Positions 1 to 8,303 are shown, numbered from the stretch's first letter. The stretch is 64,000 bases of DNA from Massilia sp. PDC64 (GCF_900101265.1 NZ_FMZS01000015.1:62001-126000); one strand, 5' to 3'. Notes: generated from the sequence alone by a model not told the origin. Program-made: numbers and translations.

Positions 1-223
1 GGCGCGCGTAACCGAGCAGCGTTTCGCCGGCCGGCGTCAGCTCCAGCCCGCGCCCCGATTTGCGCAGCAGGTCCGTGCCGGCCTGTCCTTCCAGCTTCTT
101 CATCTGCATGCTGATGGCCGACGTCGACCGTCCCAGCCGGTCGGCCGCCTTCGCGAAACTGCCGAGGTCCACGCCTTCGCAAAAGCTGCGCAGCGCGTCC
201 ATGTCGAAATTCGTGCGACGCAT
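1..223 (-). CDS. LysR-family transcriptional regulator, N-terminal part (cut by window edge)
   Basis: Translation of the minus strand from an ATG at 223 gives a LysR winged helix-turn-helix: a start reading MRRTNFDMDALRSF, then SFAKAADRLGRSTSAIS as the helix-turn-helix, and a later LELTPAGETLL segment that closes the wing. Only 74 residues are in the window; the effector-binding domain is missing. It diverges from the decarboxylase-like/tautomerase/DUF4865 genes, the usual arrangement for a LysR protein controlling the neighbouring operon. A short inverted repeat at 239-255 in the spacer is a plausible binding site. Function as regulator is well supported by family; target and ligand are inference. 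Confidence 0.9.
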   Translation of the reverse strand, partial: MRRTNFDMDALRSFCEGVDLGSFAKAADRLGRSTSAISMQMKKLEGQAGTDLLRKSGRGLELTPAGETLLGYAR

Positions 224-238
224 GATCGTCCCGTTTTA

Positions 239-255
239 TTGAATCGTCGGTTCAA
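239..255. promoter_or_regulatory. Candidate LysR operator in the divergent spacer
   Basis: The 100-bp spacer between the divergent LysR gene and the decarboxylase-like gene holds TTGAA, seven bases, then TTCAA. LysR proteins commonly bind dyads with T and A at the ends in such spacers. The dyad is short, so this is only a candidate. Confidence 0.35.
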
Positions 256-323
256 ATATATTCGATTTTCAGAATGGTTTGACGGCGTTACGATGGCCGC
301 GTCAACCATTCATTCAAGGAGCC

Positions 324-641
324 ATGACGATGACGATCACGCTGAAAGGCCAGGGCCAGCGCGCCCTGGGCGATGTGCCGGCGCTGGCCGAGATCACGGA
401 CCGCGTGCTGTTCGGCGAAGTGTGGGAGCGCGAGCAATTGAGCAAACGGGACCGCAGTCTCGTGACGGTCGCCTGCCTGATCGCGCTGTGCCGGGACGGC
501 CAGCTGCCGTTCCACTTGCAGACCGCGCTCGGCAACGGCGTCACCCGGCAGGAACTGGAGGAAGTCGTCACGCACCTGGCCTTTTATGCCGGCTGGCCGG
601 CGGCCGCCACCGCCGCGCGCCTGCTCGGCGACCTGCGTTGA
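324..641 (+). CDS. Carboxymuconolactone decarboxylase-family protein
   Basis: A 105-residue all-helical protein with the family pattern: KRDRSLVTVACLIAL, then a helix with FHLQTALGNGVTRQELEEV, then HLAFYAGWPAA. The usual CxxC redox pair of AhpD-type members is absent; only a lone Cys lies in VACLIALC. Members act as decarboxylases or as peroxidase-like helpers, and the substrate here is unknown. The AAGGA at 316-320 is only 3 bases from the ATG at 324 but 9 from an in-frame ATG at 330, so 330 may be the true start. It is first in a short operon with the tautomerase and DUF4865 genes and is probably controlled by the divergent LysR protein. Confidence 0.88.
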   Translation: MTMTITLKGQGQRALGDVPALAEITDRVLFGEVWEREQLSKRDRSLVTVACLIALCRDGQLPFHLQTALGNGVTRQELEEVVTHLAFYAGWPAAATAARLLGDLR

Positions 642-651
642 GGAGATTGCC

Positions 652-1047
652 ATGCCCTTCGTTCGCCTCTCCCTGCGCCGCGGCAAATCGCGCGACTACC
701 TGCGCGCCGTGTCGGACGCCGTGCACCAGGCCCTCGTCGACGCCTTCCGCATCCCGCCCGCGGACCGCTTCCAGGCCATCCATCAACACGATCCGGAGGA
801 ACTCGTCTTCGACCGCGATTACATGGGCGGCCCGCGCAGCGACGACTTCCTGCTCGTCTGCGTCACCGGCGGCAAGCCGCGCGACGCGGAGACCAAGCAG
901 GCGTTCTACCGCCGGCTCGCCGGGCTGCTCGCCGAATCGCCCGGGCTGCGTCCCGAAGACCTCATGGTCATCGTCCAGACGACGGACATCGCCGACTGGT
1001 CGTTCAGCAACGGCATCGCGGCGCCGCTGGCGGAGGCGAAGCCATGA
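652..1047 (+). CDS. Tautomerase-family protein
   Basis: 131 residues starting MPFVRLSLRRGKS. Proline directly after the initiator Met is the catalytic base of the tautomerase (4-oxalocrotonate tautomerase) superfamily, freed when Met is removed. The length fits the longer single-chain tautomerases, about twice the 62-residue 4-OT. The start is fixed by AGGAGA about six bases upstream of the ATG and by the catalytic Pro. It sits ten bases after the decarboxylase-like gene and overlaps the DUF4865 gene by four bases (ATGA), so the three are probably co-translated. The substrate is not known. Confidence 0.88.
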   Translation: MPFVRLSLRRGKSRDYLRAVSDAVHQALVDAFRIPPADRFQAIHQHDPEELVFDRDYMGGPRSDDFLLVCVTGGKPRDAETKQAFYRRLAGLLAESPGLRPEDLMVIVQTTDIADWSFSNGIAAPLAEAKP

Positions 1048-1574
1048 TCGCGATGGACTACCGCTTTCCGCTGCCCGCCGACTACGACATGGGGATCATC
1101 GACCGGCGCATCGCGGAGAAGGGCCATTTGACGGATGGTTTTCCGGGGCTGCTGTTCAAGGCCTACCTCAGCGCCCGCAAGGGCGGGCCCGCGCAGGACA
1201 ACGCGTATGCGCCGTTCTACGTGTGGAACACGGTCGACGGCATGCATGCGTTCCTGAACGGTCCCGGATTCGCGGCCCTGGCGCAGGCGTTCGGCCGGCC
1301 GGCGGTGGCGACGTGGCTCGTGTCGCACGTACGATGTGCGCCCGGGTTCGAGCACGCCCGCCACGCGTCCATCGAGCGGCGCGCGATCCCGCCCGGCACC
1401 GACATGGAAGTATTGTGCACGGACGAGGCGGCCCGCGCCGGCCACGCACTGGCGGTGGTGGTGGGCTATGAGCCGGAAACGTGGACGCTGGTGCGCTTCC
1501 GCCTGTGGGACAGCGAACCGGTGGCCGACGCGGCGACGCGGGTCTACGCGGTCGGCCACGTGTCCACGGGCTAG
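1044..1574 (+). CDS. DUF4865 family protein
   Basis: 176 residues beginning MIAMDYRFPLPADYDM and containing KAYLSARKGG, NAYAPFYVWNTVDGMHAFL and a C-terminal beta-rich half. I recognise this as the DUF4865 type that often sits with LysR, decarboxylase-like and tautomerase genes. The fold resembles ferredoxin-like monooxygenase/ABM proteins, but no catalytic residue is established. Its ATG overlaps the tautomerase stop (ATGA). The conserved neighbourhood suggests a small detoxification or catabolic cassette; the chemistry is not known. Confidence 0.8.
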   Translation: MIAMDYRFPLPADYDMGIIDRRIAEKGHLTDGFPGLLFKAYLSARKGGPAQDNAYAPFYVWNTVDGMHAFLNGPGFAALAQAFGRPAVATWLVSHVRCAPGFEHARHASIERRAIPPGTDMEVLCTDEAARAGHALAVVVGYEPETWTLVRFRLWDSEPVADAATRVYAVGHVSTG

Positions 1575-1786
1575 CCTAGCGTGTTCATCTCGCTTTCGTC
1601 TTCCGTGTAGCGCACGGGCGCCAGGCCGTGGGTGGCGATGAGCGCCTGCACGGTCGACGGACCCGTCGGCTCGATACCTTCGCGGGCGAGAACCTGGTCG
1701 AGGATCTCCGCTTCGCTGATGCGCCCGGGCGTGGCGAATTCCAGCGGCTCCTCGTTGTTGCGGTACCAGACGCGATACATCGGCAT
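1571..1786 (-). CDS. Small hypothetical protein (71 aa)
   Basis: A 71-residue protein starting MPMYRVWYRNNEEPLEF, with a predicted small alpha/beta fold and no membrane segment or signal. The start at 1786 has AGGAG about six bases upstream. It lies just downstream of the hybrid sensor kinase on the same strand, with a 52-bp gap, and its stop overlaps the end of the convergent DUF4865 gene by four bases. I do not recognise the family. The acidic C-terminal half (EDESEMNTLG) and lack of Cys argue against a metal site. Coding potential looks real, with a good ribosome site and normal codon use. Confidence 0.62.
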   Translation of the reverse strand: MPMYRVWYRNNEEPLEFATPGRISEAEILDQVLAREGIEPTGPSTVQALIATHGLAPVRYTEDESEMNTLG

Positions 1787-1838
1787 ATCAGTCTCCTGAT
1801 GGTGGACGGACACCAGTATGCCAGAGCCGACCCACGGG

Positions 1839-4055
1839 TCAACGGTCGTCCCGCGGCATGGACTGCGCCAGGACGTCGACCGCGGCGTGCGCCGTGTACG
1901 GCTTGGTCAGCAGGCGGACGCCGGGCAGCGCGACGTCCTTGTCGACGTATCCGGTGGCGAGCACGACCGTGATGTGCGGCCAGCGTGCGCGTACGTGCCG
2001 GGCGAGCGTGACACCGTCGTGTTCCCCAGGCATGACGATGTCGGAAAACAAGACGTCGACACGGCGGCCGGAGGCGAGGAGCCGTAACGCTTCCGCGCCG
2101 TCCGGCGCGCACAGCACTGTCGCCCCTGCCTGCTCGAGGATCGGGACGACGCTTTCGCGCACCAGTGGGTCGTCTTCCACGAACAGCACGGTGCCGGCCA
2201 GCGCGGCGCCGCGTGCCGTGTCGTCGCGGGCGGCAGGGGGTGCCGCCGCCTCGTGTTGCGCGCGCGGGAGGTACAGGCGGGCCGTCGTGCCCGCGCCGAC
2301 CGTGCTGTCGAGCTGGAGCGTTCCGCCGGACTGGGTCGCGAACCCGTAGGCCTGGGCGAGCCCGAGGCCGCTGCCCTTGTCCACCGGCTTCGTCGTGAAG
2401 AACGGGTCGAACGCCCGGGCCAGCACGTCCGGCGGCATACCGGCGCCGGTATCGACGACCTCGATGCGGACGTACGGGCCGGCCGGCAGCGTCGCCGTGC
2501 CTTCCGCCACGACGTCGTTGGTCGCCCGGAGCGTGATTCGCCCCCGGCCGGCGATGGCGTCGCGTGCGTTGATGACAAGGTTCAGCAGCGCCAGTTCGAA
2601 CTGGGTCGTGTCGACGTGGATCGGCCACAGGTCGCCCGGCTGGACCGTTTCCAGCGTGATGGCGGCGGGCAGGCTGTTCTCGAGCATCGGCAGGACGGAC
2701 TTCAGCGCATCGCCTGCGCGCACGGTCTCCAGGTAGGCATCCTGCGTGCGGCCGAACGCGCGCAACTGGGCCACGAGCGCCGTGGCGCGCGCGACTGCCT
2801 TGCGGCACGTGGCGATGCGTTCCGGGAGTTTCGCCGGGTTCGACTCCATGGTCATCAGTTGTAGCGCCGAGGTCAATGTTTGCAGGACATTGTTGAAGTC
2901 GTGTGCGACGCCACCGGTCAACCGCCCGAGCGCCTCCAGCTTCTGGGAATGCAGCAGGGCGCGTTGCGCGCGCTCGGTCGACTCGATGGCTTCGGCGACG
3001 CGGCGCTCCATGATCGTGCGCGCGTCGCGCAACTCGGTGCTGGCATTGACCAGTGCGCCGTTGACGAGGTCGAGTTCGTCCAGTCCGGACATGAACGGCG
3101 TCACGGCGTGCCCCTGGCCGAGCCGCCGGGCATCGTCGCGCAGGCGGTGGATCGGGACGAGGAACCGGCCCAGCTGGCGCCGGGTCAATACCAGCGCACC
3201 CAGGAAGGTCAGCGTGACCAGGCCGGCGAGCAGCAGCGAGGCATGCAGGGCCGGGCGCATCAGTTCGGCAGTCGGGACGCTCAGGATGACCGTCCAGTTC
3301 GAGCGGGGTCCGCGGTGGTAGAACGCCTTCACGGGCCGGCCATCGAGCGTGACGCCGTCGTTCGTGCCGTGGGGACTGCCCGCGCGAATCTTCGCCAGCA
3401 GGGGCCCCGTGGCACTCTTGCCGACGTAATGCTCGAAACTGACGCTGCGGGCGATCACCGTGCCGTTCCGATCGACGATGGAGGCGATCCAGCTGTCCGG
3501 AAAACCCTGCTTGCCGAGGAAGCGCTGCATGGTCTTTGCCTCCATGCCGCGCGACATGTAATACCTGACTGCGCCATCCAGCACGACCGGGATCTGGACC
3601 GCGAAATCATAGCGTTGGCCGAGGGGCGAAAAGAACAGGTCGGAGAACGCCGTCCCGCGCGGCCCGAGCGTCCGCCTGATGTCGAGCAGGCGCGGATTGA
3701 TCGTGCGGCGCGGCGCCCCCCAGGGCAGGCGGGTGTTGAGGATCTGCTGGCCGTCGGTCGTGCTGAGGATGATCGTGTTCTGTCCGTTCAGCGACAGCGT
3801 CTTCGCGTGGTGATAGAAGCGCTCGAGGTTGCCGCTCGCCAGGTCGGGCGAGCCGGCCAGCGCCGTCAGGAATTGTTCGTTGCTCTCGAGTTCATTATCC
3901 ACGAGCTGGGACAGGACGCGCGCGGCTTCGGCGAGCATCCTGTCCTGGGCTTCGCGCTGTTCGGCATACACGTACCACACGGCGGCCATCGCGGCGATGG
4001 ACGCGGGCAACAGCACGGACAGGACGAACAGGGTCAGCCGGGAACGTATGGTCAT
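1839..4055 (-). CDS. Hybrid sensor histidine kinase with C-terminal receiver domain
   Basis: 738 residues. A first membrane helix (about 8-28) and a second (about 272-291) bracket a roughly 240-residue periplasmic sensor of the double-Cache type. A linker/HAMP-like stretch leads to a kinase core: H-box GGVAHDFNN with His385, N-box NLVINARDA with Asn496, G1 box VVDTGAGM with Asp535, and GSGLGLA near 562. A receiver domain follows with the acidic pair Asp628/Asp629, phospho-acceptor Asp672 in SDIVMPG and Lys718 in TKPY. Phosphate probably moves from His385 to Asp672 within the protein or to an outside partner. The gene starts 13 bases after the tri-haem cytochrome gene, so it may belong to the same transcript. 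The signal sensed is unknown. Confidence 0.92.
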   Translation of the reverse strand: MTIRSRLTLFVLSVLLPASIAAMAAVWYVYAEQREAQDRMLAEAARVLSQLVDNELESNEQFLTALAGSPDLASGNLERFYHHAKTLSLNGQNTIILSTTDGQQILNTRLPWGAPRRTINPRLLDIRRTLGPRGTAFSDLFFSPLGQRYDFAVQIPVVLDGAVRYYMSRGMEAKTMQRFLGKQGFPDSWIASIVDRNGTVIARSVSFEHYVGKSATGPLLAKIRAGSPHGTNDGVTLDGRPVKAFYHRGPRSNWTVILSVPTAELMRPALHASLLLAGLVTLTFLGALVLTRRQLGRFLVPIHRLRDDARRLGQGHAVTPFMSGLDELDLVNGALVNASTELRDARTIMERRVAEAIESTERAQRALLHSQKLEALGRLTGGVAHDFNNVLQTLTSALQLMTMESNPAKLPERIATCRKAVARATALVAQLRAFGRTQDAYLETVRAGDALKSVLPMLENSLPAAITLETVQPGDLWPIHVDTTQFELALLNLVINARDAIAGRGRITLRATNDVVAEGTATLPAGPYVRIEVVDTGAGMPPDVLARAFDPFFTTKPVDKGSGLGLAQAYGFATQSGGTLQLDSTVGAGTTARLYLPRAQHEAAAPPAARDDTARGAALAGTVLFVEDDPLVRESVVPILEQAGATVLCAPDGAEALRLLASGRRVDVLFSDIVMPGEHDGVTLARHVRARWPHITVVLATGYVDKDVALPGVRLLTKPYTAHAAVDVLAQSMPRDDR

Positions 4056-4068
4056 CGCACCGCCACGG

Positions 4069-5340
4069 TCAATCCCACGGCACCGCCCGCCACCGGTTCA
4101 CTTCCGGCGGCGTGACGGCCGGTGCCGCATTCCCCCAGCTGTTCCTCACATACGTGACGACGGCGGCCACCTCCGCATCGCTCAGCACGGGGCTGTAGGG
4201 CGGCATCCCGAACGGCCGCGGATTCCCGGCCGTGCTGGGCGGGAAGCCGCCGTTCAGCACGATGCGGATGGCGTTGACCGGATCAATCATCGTCAGCGCG
4301 CCGTTGCCCGCCAGCGGCGGATACGCGGGGTGGCCGGCGACGCTCGTGCCGCGGCCGTCGGCGCCATGGCAGTCCGCGCACTGGCGCTCGTAGATCTTCC
4401 TGCCAGCCTTCATGACGTCCTCGGGCGGCGGTATGGACGCGCGGCGGGGCGACGGATCGGCCGGCAGCGATTTCAGGTACGTCGCCATCGCCCCCGCATC
4501 CTCGTCCGTCAGGTATTGCAGGCTTTGCCCGACCACCTCCGCCATCGGCCCGAACACGGCGCCGCGCGGCGCGACACCCGTGCGCAGCAGTTGGACGATG
4601 TGGGTCTTGTCCCAGTTGCCGAGACCCGCCTCGTTGTCGGCGTCCAGCGCGGGCGCATACCAGCCGACGACCGGGATGTGGCCGCCGGACAGCCGCGCGC
4701 CCGTCGCGCCGAGGCCGTTGCGCGGACTGTGGCAGGCGCCGCAATGGCCCAGGCCCTCGACGAGATAGGCGCCCCGGTTCCACTCGGCGCCTTTGGACGG
4801 CTGCGGCGCGTACACGCCCGGCCTGAAATACAGCAGGCGCCAGCCGGCCAGCACGATTTGCCGGTCGTACGGGAAGCGGAGCAGATGCGGGCGATTCGGC
4901 TGATGCACGGGCGCGAGGCTGCGCAGGTAGGCGTACAGCGCGTCCGCGTCGTCGCGCGTGACCTTGGTCGTGTTCGTGTACGGGAAGGCCGGGTAGAGCA
5001 GGCGCCCGTCGCGGCGGATGCCGTTGTGCAGGGCGTTCCAGAAATCGTCCGCCGTCCAGGCGCCGATGCCCGTCTGCGCATCCGGCGTGATGTTCGGGGC
5101 GTACACCGTGCCGAACGGCGTGGCCACGGCCCGTCCGCCCGCGTACGGCGTGCCGCCGCGCGCCGTGTGGCAAGCCATGCAGTCGCCCGCGCGGGCAAGG
5201 TAGGCGCCGCGGGCGATGTTCGCGGGCGTGCTCGCCCACGCCGCCTGCGAACGCGACGGGATGAATTCCGCGCGCGGCCACGCGACGAACACGGCCGCCA
5301 GCGCCGCCACGACGAGGACCAGGATGACGATGCGCTTCAT
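4069..5340 (-). CDS. Membrane-anchored tri-haem cytochrome c (alcohol-dehydrogenase cytochrome subunit type)
   Basis: 423 residues with an N-terminal hydrophobic helix (about 3-22) that is either a signal or an anchor. Three CxxCH haem sites are visible: CMACH (54-58), CGACH (200-204) and CADCH (321-325). The layout and length match the cytochrome subunit of membrane alcohol/gluconate/sorbitol dehydrogenases, which passes electrons from a periplasmic dehydrogenase to ubiquinone. The start at 5340 overlaps the di-haem gene stop by four bases (ATGA). No GMC or PQQ dehydrogenase subunit is next to it, so its electron donor is not shown here. Confidence 0.9.
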   Translation of the reverse strand: MKRIVILVLVVAALAAVFVAWPRAEFIPSRSQAAWASTPANIARGAYLARAGDCMACHTARGGTPYAGGRAVATPFGTVYAPNITPDAQTGIGAWTADDFWNALHNGIRRDGRLLYPAFPYTNTTKVTRDDADALYAYLRSLAPVHQPNRPHLLRFPYDRQIVLAGWRLLYFRPGVYAPQPSKGAEWNRGAYLVEGLGHCGACHSPRNGLGATGARLSGGHIPVVGWYAPALDADNEAGLGNWDKTHIVQLLRTGVAPRGAVFGPMAEVVGQSLQYLTDEDAGAMATYLKSLPADPSPRRASIPPPEDVMKAGRKIYERQCADCHGADGRGTSVAGHPAYPPLAGNGALTMIDPVNAIRIVLNGGFPPSTAGNPRPFGMPPYSPVLSDAEVAAVVTYVRNSWGNAAPAVTPPEVNRWRAVPWD

Positions 5341-6044
5341 GGCCGCTCCGGTTGACTTCCGCATGCAAGCGGCATCGGGTGCGTCACGTCGGGCGCGGGT
5401 GTCGCGTCGTCCGGCACCGGTTCGCTCGCGAGCCAGCCCGAGATGGCGGCCACGTCCGCCAGCGACAGGCGTCCGGCGATGGTCGCCATGCAGTCGGGGG
5501 CGTGGGCGCGGCGGGTGCCGTTACGCCAGGCGCCGAACTGGGCATTGATGTAGTCGCGCGGCAGGCCCAGCAGGCCCGGGATGGCGGGCAGGGCGCCCGT
5601 CAGGCGCTGGCCGTGGCACGCGACGCAGGCGGGCACCTTCAACGCGGCATCGCCGCGCGTGACGAGTTCGTGGCCCCGTTCCAGCTGGCCCGCCGGCAGG
5701 CTCGCGCGCGCCAGCACGGGCGCGGGCACGTGCTGCGCCGAGAACCACGTCGCGATCTCGCGCAGGTAATCGTCGGACATGTGCTCGACCATGTAGGTCA
5801 TCAACGGATACTGGCGCCGCCCGGCGCGGAAGTTCTGCAACTGGTTGTACAGGTAGCCGGCCGGCTTGCCGGCGATGCGCGGATAGTAATTCGGTCCCGC
5901 CGAAGGCGGCGGCGCGGACGGGCTGCCGTGGCACGACGTGCACGCGGTCACGCGGCGTTCCAGCGTGTCGGGCACGGTGCGCTGGGCGAGAGCCGGAACC
6001 GCGTGGAGAGCTGCCAGTATCAGCAGGGCGGGGCGCAGATGCAT
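5337..6044 (-). CDS. Di-haem cytochrome c (c4-like)
   Basis: 235 residues with a Sec signal peptide ending around ALA/Q (residues 18-21). Two haem-binding motifs are seen, CTSCH (35-39) and CVACH (140-144), each followed by a Met-containing lobe, as in two-domain cytochrome c4-type electron carriers of the periplasm. The start at 6044 has AGGAAC five bases ahead; upstream in-frame ATGs would only add an unlikely charged leader. It overlaps the tri-haem cytochrome by four bases and lies 83 bases downstream of the mono-haem lipoprotein cytochrome. The three probably form an electron relay. Confidence 0.9.
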   Translation of the reverse strand: MHLRPALLILAALHAVPALAQRTVPDTLERRVTACTSCHGSPSAPPPSAGPNYYPRIAGKPAGYLYNQLQNFRAGRRQYPLMTYMVEHMSDDYLREIATWFSAQHVPAPVLARASLPAGQLERGHELVTRGDAALKVPACVACHGQRLTGALPAIPGLLGLPRDYINAQFGAWRNGTRRAHAPDCMATIAGRLSLADVAAISGWLASEPVPDDATPAPDVTHPMPLACGSQPERP

Positions 6045-6127
6045 GACGTTCCTGGGTCGACGAGAAAGTACAAACGGCATCATACCGCGTCGACTTGAAC
6101 TTCACGCAATCTTTCGAAAAAGCTAAT

Positions 6128-6493
6128 CTAGTGCGCGTCCTGGAACGTGCGCAAATACGCCAGCAGCGCGGCCATCTCCCGCTCGTCGTGGATGCCCCAG
6201 AAGCGCATCTTCGTGCCGGGGACGGTCTTGTCCGGATCGCGCAGGAAGGCGGCCAGCGTGCGCTCGTCCCACACGATGCCGGACCTGGTCATCGCGTCGG
6301 AATACTTGAAATCGGCGGTGCCGCCCGCGCGCCGGCCGAACAGGCCATTCAGCTGCGGCCCGAAGCCGCCGCGCGCGTTCGGGCCGACCTGGTGGCACGA
6401 CGCGCACGGCTTGAAGACGGTGGCGCCGTGGACGGGGCCGTCGTTGCGCGAGCAGCCGGCCAGCAGGAGCAGCAAAAGGGCAAAACGCCGCAT
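6128..6493 (-). CDS. Lipoprotein cytochrome c (mono-haem, c-552/c2-like)
   Basis: 121 residues. The N-terminus is a lipoprotein signal, LLLLLAGC, with the acylated Cys at 14, followed by one haem site CASCH at 30-34 and a GFGPQLNGLFGR segment typical of class I cytochromes c. A Met ligand is offered by VPGTKMRFWG near the C-terminus. It is the first of three cytochrome genes on this strand. The start at 6493 lies two bases past the stop of the exonuclease gene (6496), so the upstream gene runs almost directly into it. A longer reading frame is open upstream but would place charged residues before the signal. Confidence 0.88.
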   Translation of the reverse strand: MRRFALLLLLLAGCSRNDGPVHGATVFKPCASCHQVGPNARGGFGPQLNGLFGRRAGGTADFKYSDAMTRSGIVWDERTLAAFLRDPDKTVPGTKMRFWGIHDEREMAALLAYLRTFQDAH

Positions 6494-6495
6494 GC

Positions 6496-7173
6496 TCAGG
6501 TGCGCGGCTTGGGCTGCGCAGCCCGGCGCGGCCCGCCGGCGACGGGTTTTGGTGGCAACGGCGGTGGCGGATTCGCGCGCCAATGACGATAAATGCGCAG
6601 GGCGACGTGCGCGTCGTCGGCCGCGTACAGGATCTGTTTGTCGGACAGGCGCGGCAGCGCCCAGTTGGTCGTCGTGATCTTGCGCGACTTTTGCAGGCGC
6701 TTGCCGAAGAAGCGTGCGACGGCCGTCTTGGCGCCCAGCGCGTTGCGTTCGCCGCGGCGCAGGGCGGTGGACAGGTCGAGCACGTTGCGCGTCTCGATGC
6801 CCAGCTTGGCCCGCAGGCGGCGCAGGTCGTCGCCGAGGCCGAAGCCGACTTTCAATATCGACGGGGATTCCAGTACGGCGCGCAGGACGTCGACCCCGGG
6901 CGGCACATCGGCCGGGGCATCTGGCGCGCGCGGCTTGAGCGTGCCGATCTGGAACAGATAGGCGTGCTCGTCGGTGGCGAGCTGGACGAGGTGCGGCCCC
7001 GTCGACTGCTCGCCCTTCTGGAACGTGGGCTTGGATTCGGTGTCGAAGCCGACGACGTCGGACGCCAGCAGGGCGGCCAGCGCGCCGTCCGCGTCCTGGC
7101 GCGTGCGCACGAGGCGCACGTCGGCCAGGGTGATGCCTTCGTAAGGGGGGAGGGCGTCCTCGGCCTCGCTCAT
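6496..7173 (-). CDS. 3'-5' exonuclease domain protein (DEDDy type)
   Basis: 225 residues with the three exonuclease motifs of the RNase D/DnaQ-like superfamily: Exo I GFDTES (Asp44, Glu46), Exo II VGFGLGDDLRRL (Asp115 or Asp116), and Exo III YAADDAHVAL (Tyr183, Asp187). This makes a DEDDy nuclease using two metal ions. There is no HRDC domain, so it is not full RNase D; it resembles the stand-alone or WRN-exonuclease-like proteins. The C-terminal tail is Pro/Lys rich. The stop of the ProQ/FinO gene is 13 bases upstream of its start, so the two may be co-transcribed. Whether the substrate is RNA or DNA is not known. Confidence 0.88.
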   Translation of the reverse strand: MSEAEDALPPYEGITLADVRLVRTRQDADGALAALLASDVVGFDTESKPTFQKGEQSTGPHLVQLATDEHAYLFQIGTLKPRAPDAPADVPPGVDVLRAVLESPSILKVGFGLGDDLRRLRAKLGIETRNVLDLSTALRRGERNALGAKTAVARFFGKRLQKSRKITTTNWALPRLSDKQILYAADDAHVALRIYRHWRANPPPPLPPKPVAGGPRRAAQPKPRT

Positions 7174-7186
7174 CCGTGCTGCCGGA

Positions 7187-7723
7187 TCAGCGTTTCGAGA
7201 ACTTGGAGGCCAGCTGCTGCAGCTTTTCCTGGCGCTTGCGGTCGGCTTCCGCCTGCGCGGCCGCCTCGCGCTCGGCCTTCTTGCGCTCGGCTTCCTTCTT
7301 GAAGCGTTCCTGCAGGAGTTCCTTGGCGTGCTGGCGGTGCGTGTCCGTCACCTCGGCGCCCGGATTGCCGTCCAGGTCGTAGCGCACGGTGGCTTTTTCC
7401 ATCGCGCGCAGGTAGCGCATCGAGCCCGTGTGGATGCCCAGCGCGGCGCGCATCGTCTTGCGGTTCAGGCCGGGCATGCGGGCCAGCACCTGCTTGTCGA
7501 TGCCGATCGCCAGCGGCAGGCAGTCGCGGAAAGCCTTGAACTGCTGCTGCAGCTGCTTGAGCAGGGCGCGCGGCGATTGGGATGCCGCGGCATCCGCTGC
7601 CGGAACGGCTTCCGGGGCCGCAGCCGGCGCGTCGTTCGTGGGCGCGGCGGGTGTGGCGGGGGTGGCGTTTTCGGTGGCCTCGGGGAGCTCGGCGACAGGA
7701 CTCATCGTATTCATTGACTTCAT
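7187..7723 (-). CDS. ProQ/FinO-domain RNA-binding protein
   Basis: 178 residues. An Ala/Pro-rich flexible N-terminus (about 1-50) leads to a FinO-like domain with QQFKAFRDCLPLAIGI, then ALGIHTGSMRYLRAM, then the VRYDLDGNPGAEV strand that forms part of the RNA-binding face. A highly charged coiled-coil tail (about 135-178, KKEAERKKAEREAA) follows. Family members are global RNA chaperones that bind structured sRNAs and mRNA 3' ends. The ATG at 7723 is used; in-frame ATGs at 7714 and 7705 are possible and no strong Shine-Dalgarno separates them. It is divergent from rpoD and its leader, which contains a candidate small RNA. Confidence 0.88.
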   Translation of the reverse strand: MKSMNTMSPVAELPEATENATPATPAAPTNDAPAAAPEAVPAADAAASQSPRALLKQLQQQFKAFRDCLPLAIGIDKQVLARMPGLNRKTMRAALGIHTGSMRYLRAMEKATVRYDLDGNPGAEVTDTHRQHAKELLQERFKKEAERKKAEREAAAQAEADRKRQEKLQQLASKFSKR

Positions 7724-7992
7724 GGTAAGAACGGGAAGCGGAAGGATAGCATGGCCGCGCCAAGCGTGTGCCGCTCAGCCATGTAACGGATCGTTGTGTT
7801 GACCAAACGACCGTGATTTCATGCATGTGCGGCAGGCGCGCGGCCAAGAAATCGTGTATGATCCGCCCCTTTCCTTGCGCACGGTTTGCGCCGACGCAGC
7901 CAGGGTCGGGAAGAGGAAAAGGAAATATGCGTCTGAGTGATATCCCTTATCGGATATTTCAATTATCGCTAAACATTTCCTTAAGGCATAAT

Positions 7993-8058
7993 GCCTCTGT
8001 CTCCTCTATTTCTCCTCTGGAAAATAGATTCAAGCCCGTTGTCTGACGGGCTTTTTTT
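7993..8058 (+). ncRNA. Candidate CU-rich small RNA or attenuated rpoD leader
   Basis: Behind a CATAAT box (7987-7992) lies about 25 bases containing CTCCTCT twice (8001-8007 and 8012-8018), then a perfect 8-bp terminator stem and seven Ts. CTCCT is complementary to Shine-Dalgarno sequences, as in known CU-rich regulatory RNAs. The -35 region is weak and the 5' end is a guess. It could instead be an attenuator inside a longer rpoD leader. Confidence 0.35.
8032..8058 (+). terminator. Intrinsic terminator upstream of rpoD
   Basis: AAGCCCGT (8032-8039), a six-base loop and ACGGGCTT (8046-8053) form a perfect 8-bp stem that runs into seven Ts. It points toward rpoD but ends 245 bp before its start codon, so it terminates either a short transcript or part of the rpoD leader. 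Confidence 0.8.
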
Positions 8059-8303
8059 CGTTCCGACATGCTAAACCGCGATTTCAACCACATTCCGTTC
8101 CGCTCGATTCCTTTGCGCGCGCGCCGCAGCCCGTCCCGGCTGCCTGGACGCCCGCCGGGCAGCGGCAGGAGTGCTTGATATCCGGGCCTTTCGTCCCTAG
8201 CTAGGGCCTTCCCGTTCATCCCCCGCCCTCCGGGTCCGCGTTGCGGGCCAGGTGGGTTATTGACTTCGCAGGCACCGCGCCACGCCTCGACTGGAGAAAG
8301 ACT

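Larger units (their letters stand above)
7724..8303 (+). other. 580-bp divergent spacer between the ProQ/FinO gene and rpoD
   Basis: This gap holds promoter-like boxes (TATGAT at 7857-7862, CATAAT at 7987-7992), a small stem-loop at 7940-7957, a CU-rich stretch and a strong intrinsic terminator at 8032-8058, all on the plus strand. The last 240 bp before rpoD are GC-rich with no reading frame that I trust. A 39-codon frame at 7927-8046 runs into the terminator hairpin and looks non-coding. Confidence 0.6.

Noticed and set aside
7927..8046. A 39-codon frame in the rpoD leader.
   Set aside because: It ends inside the terminator hairpin and has no family or good start context.
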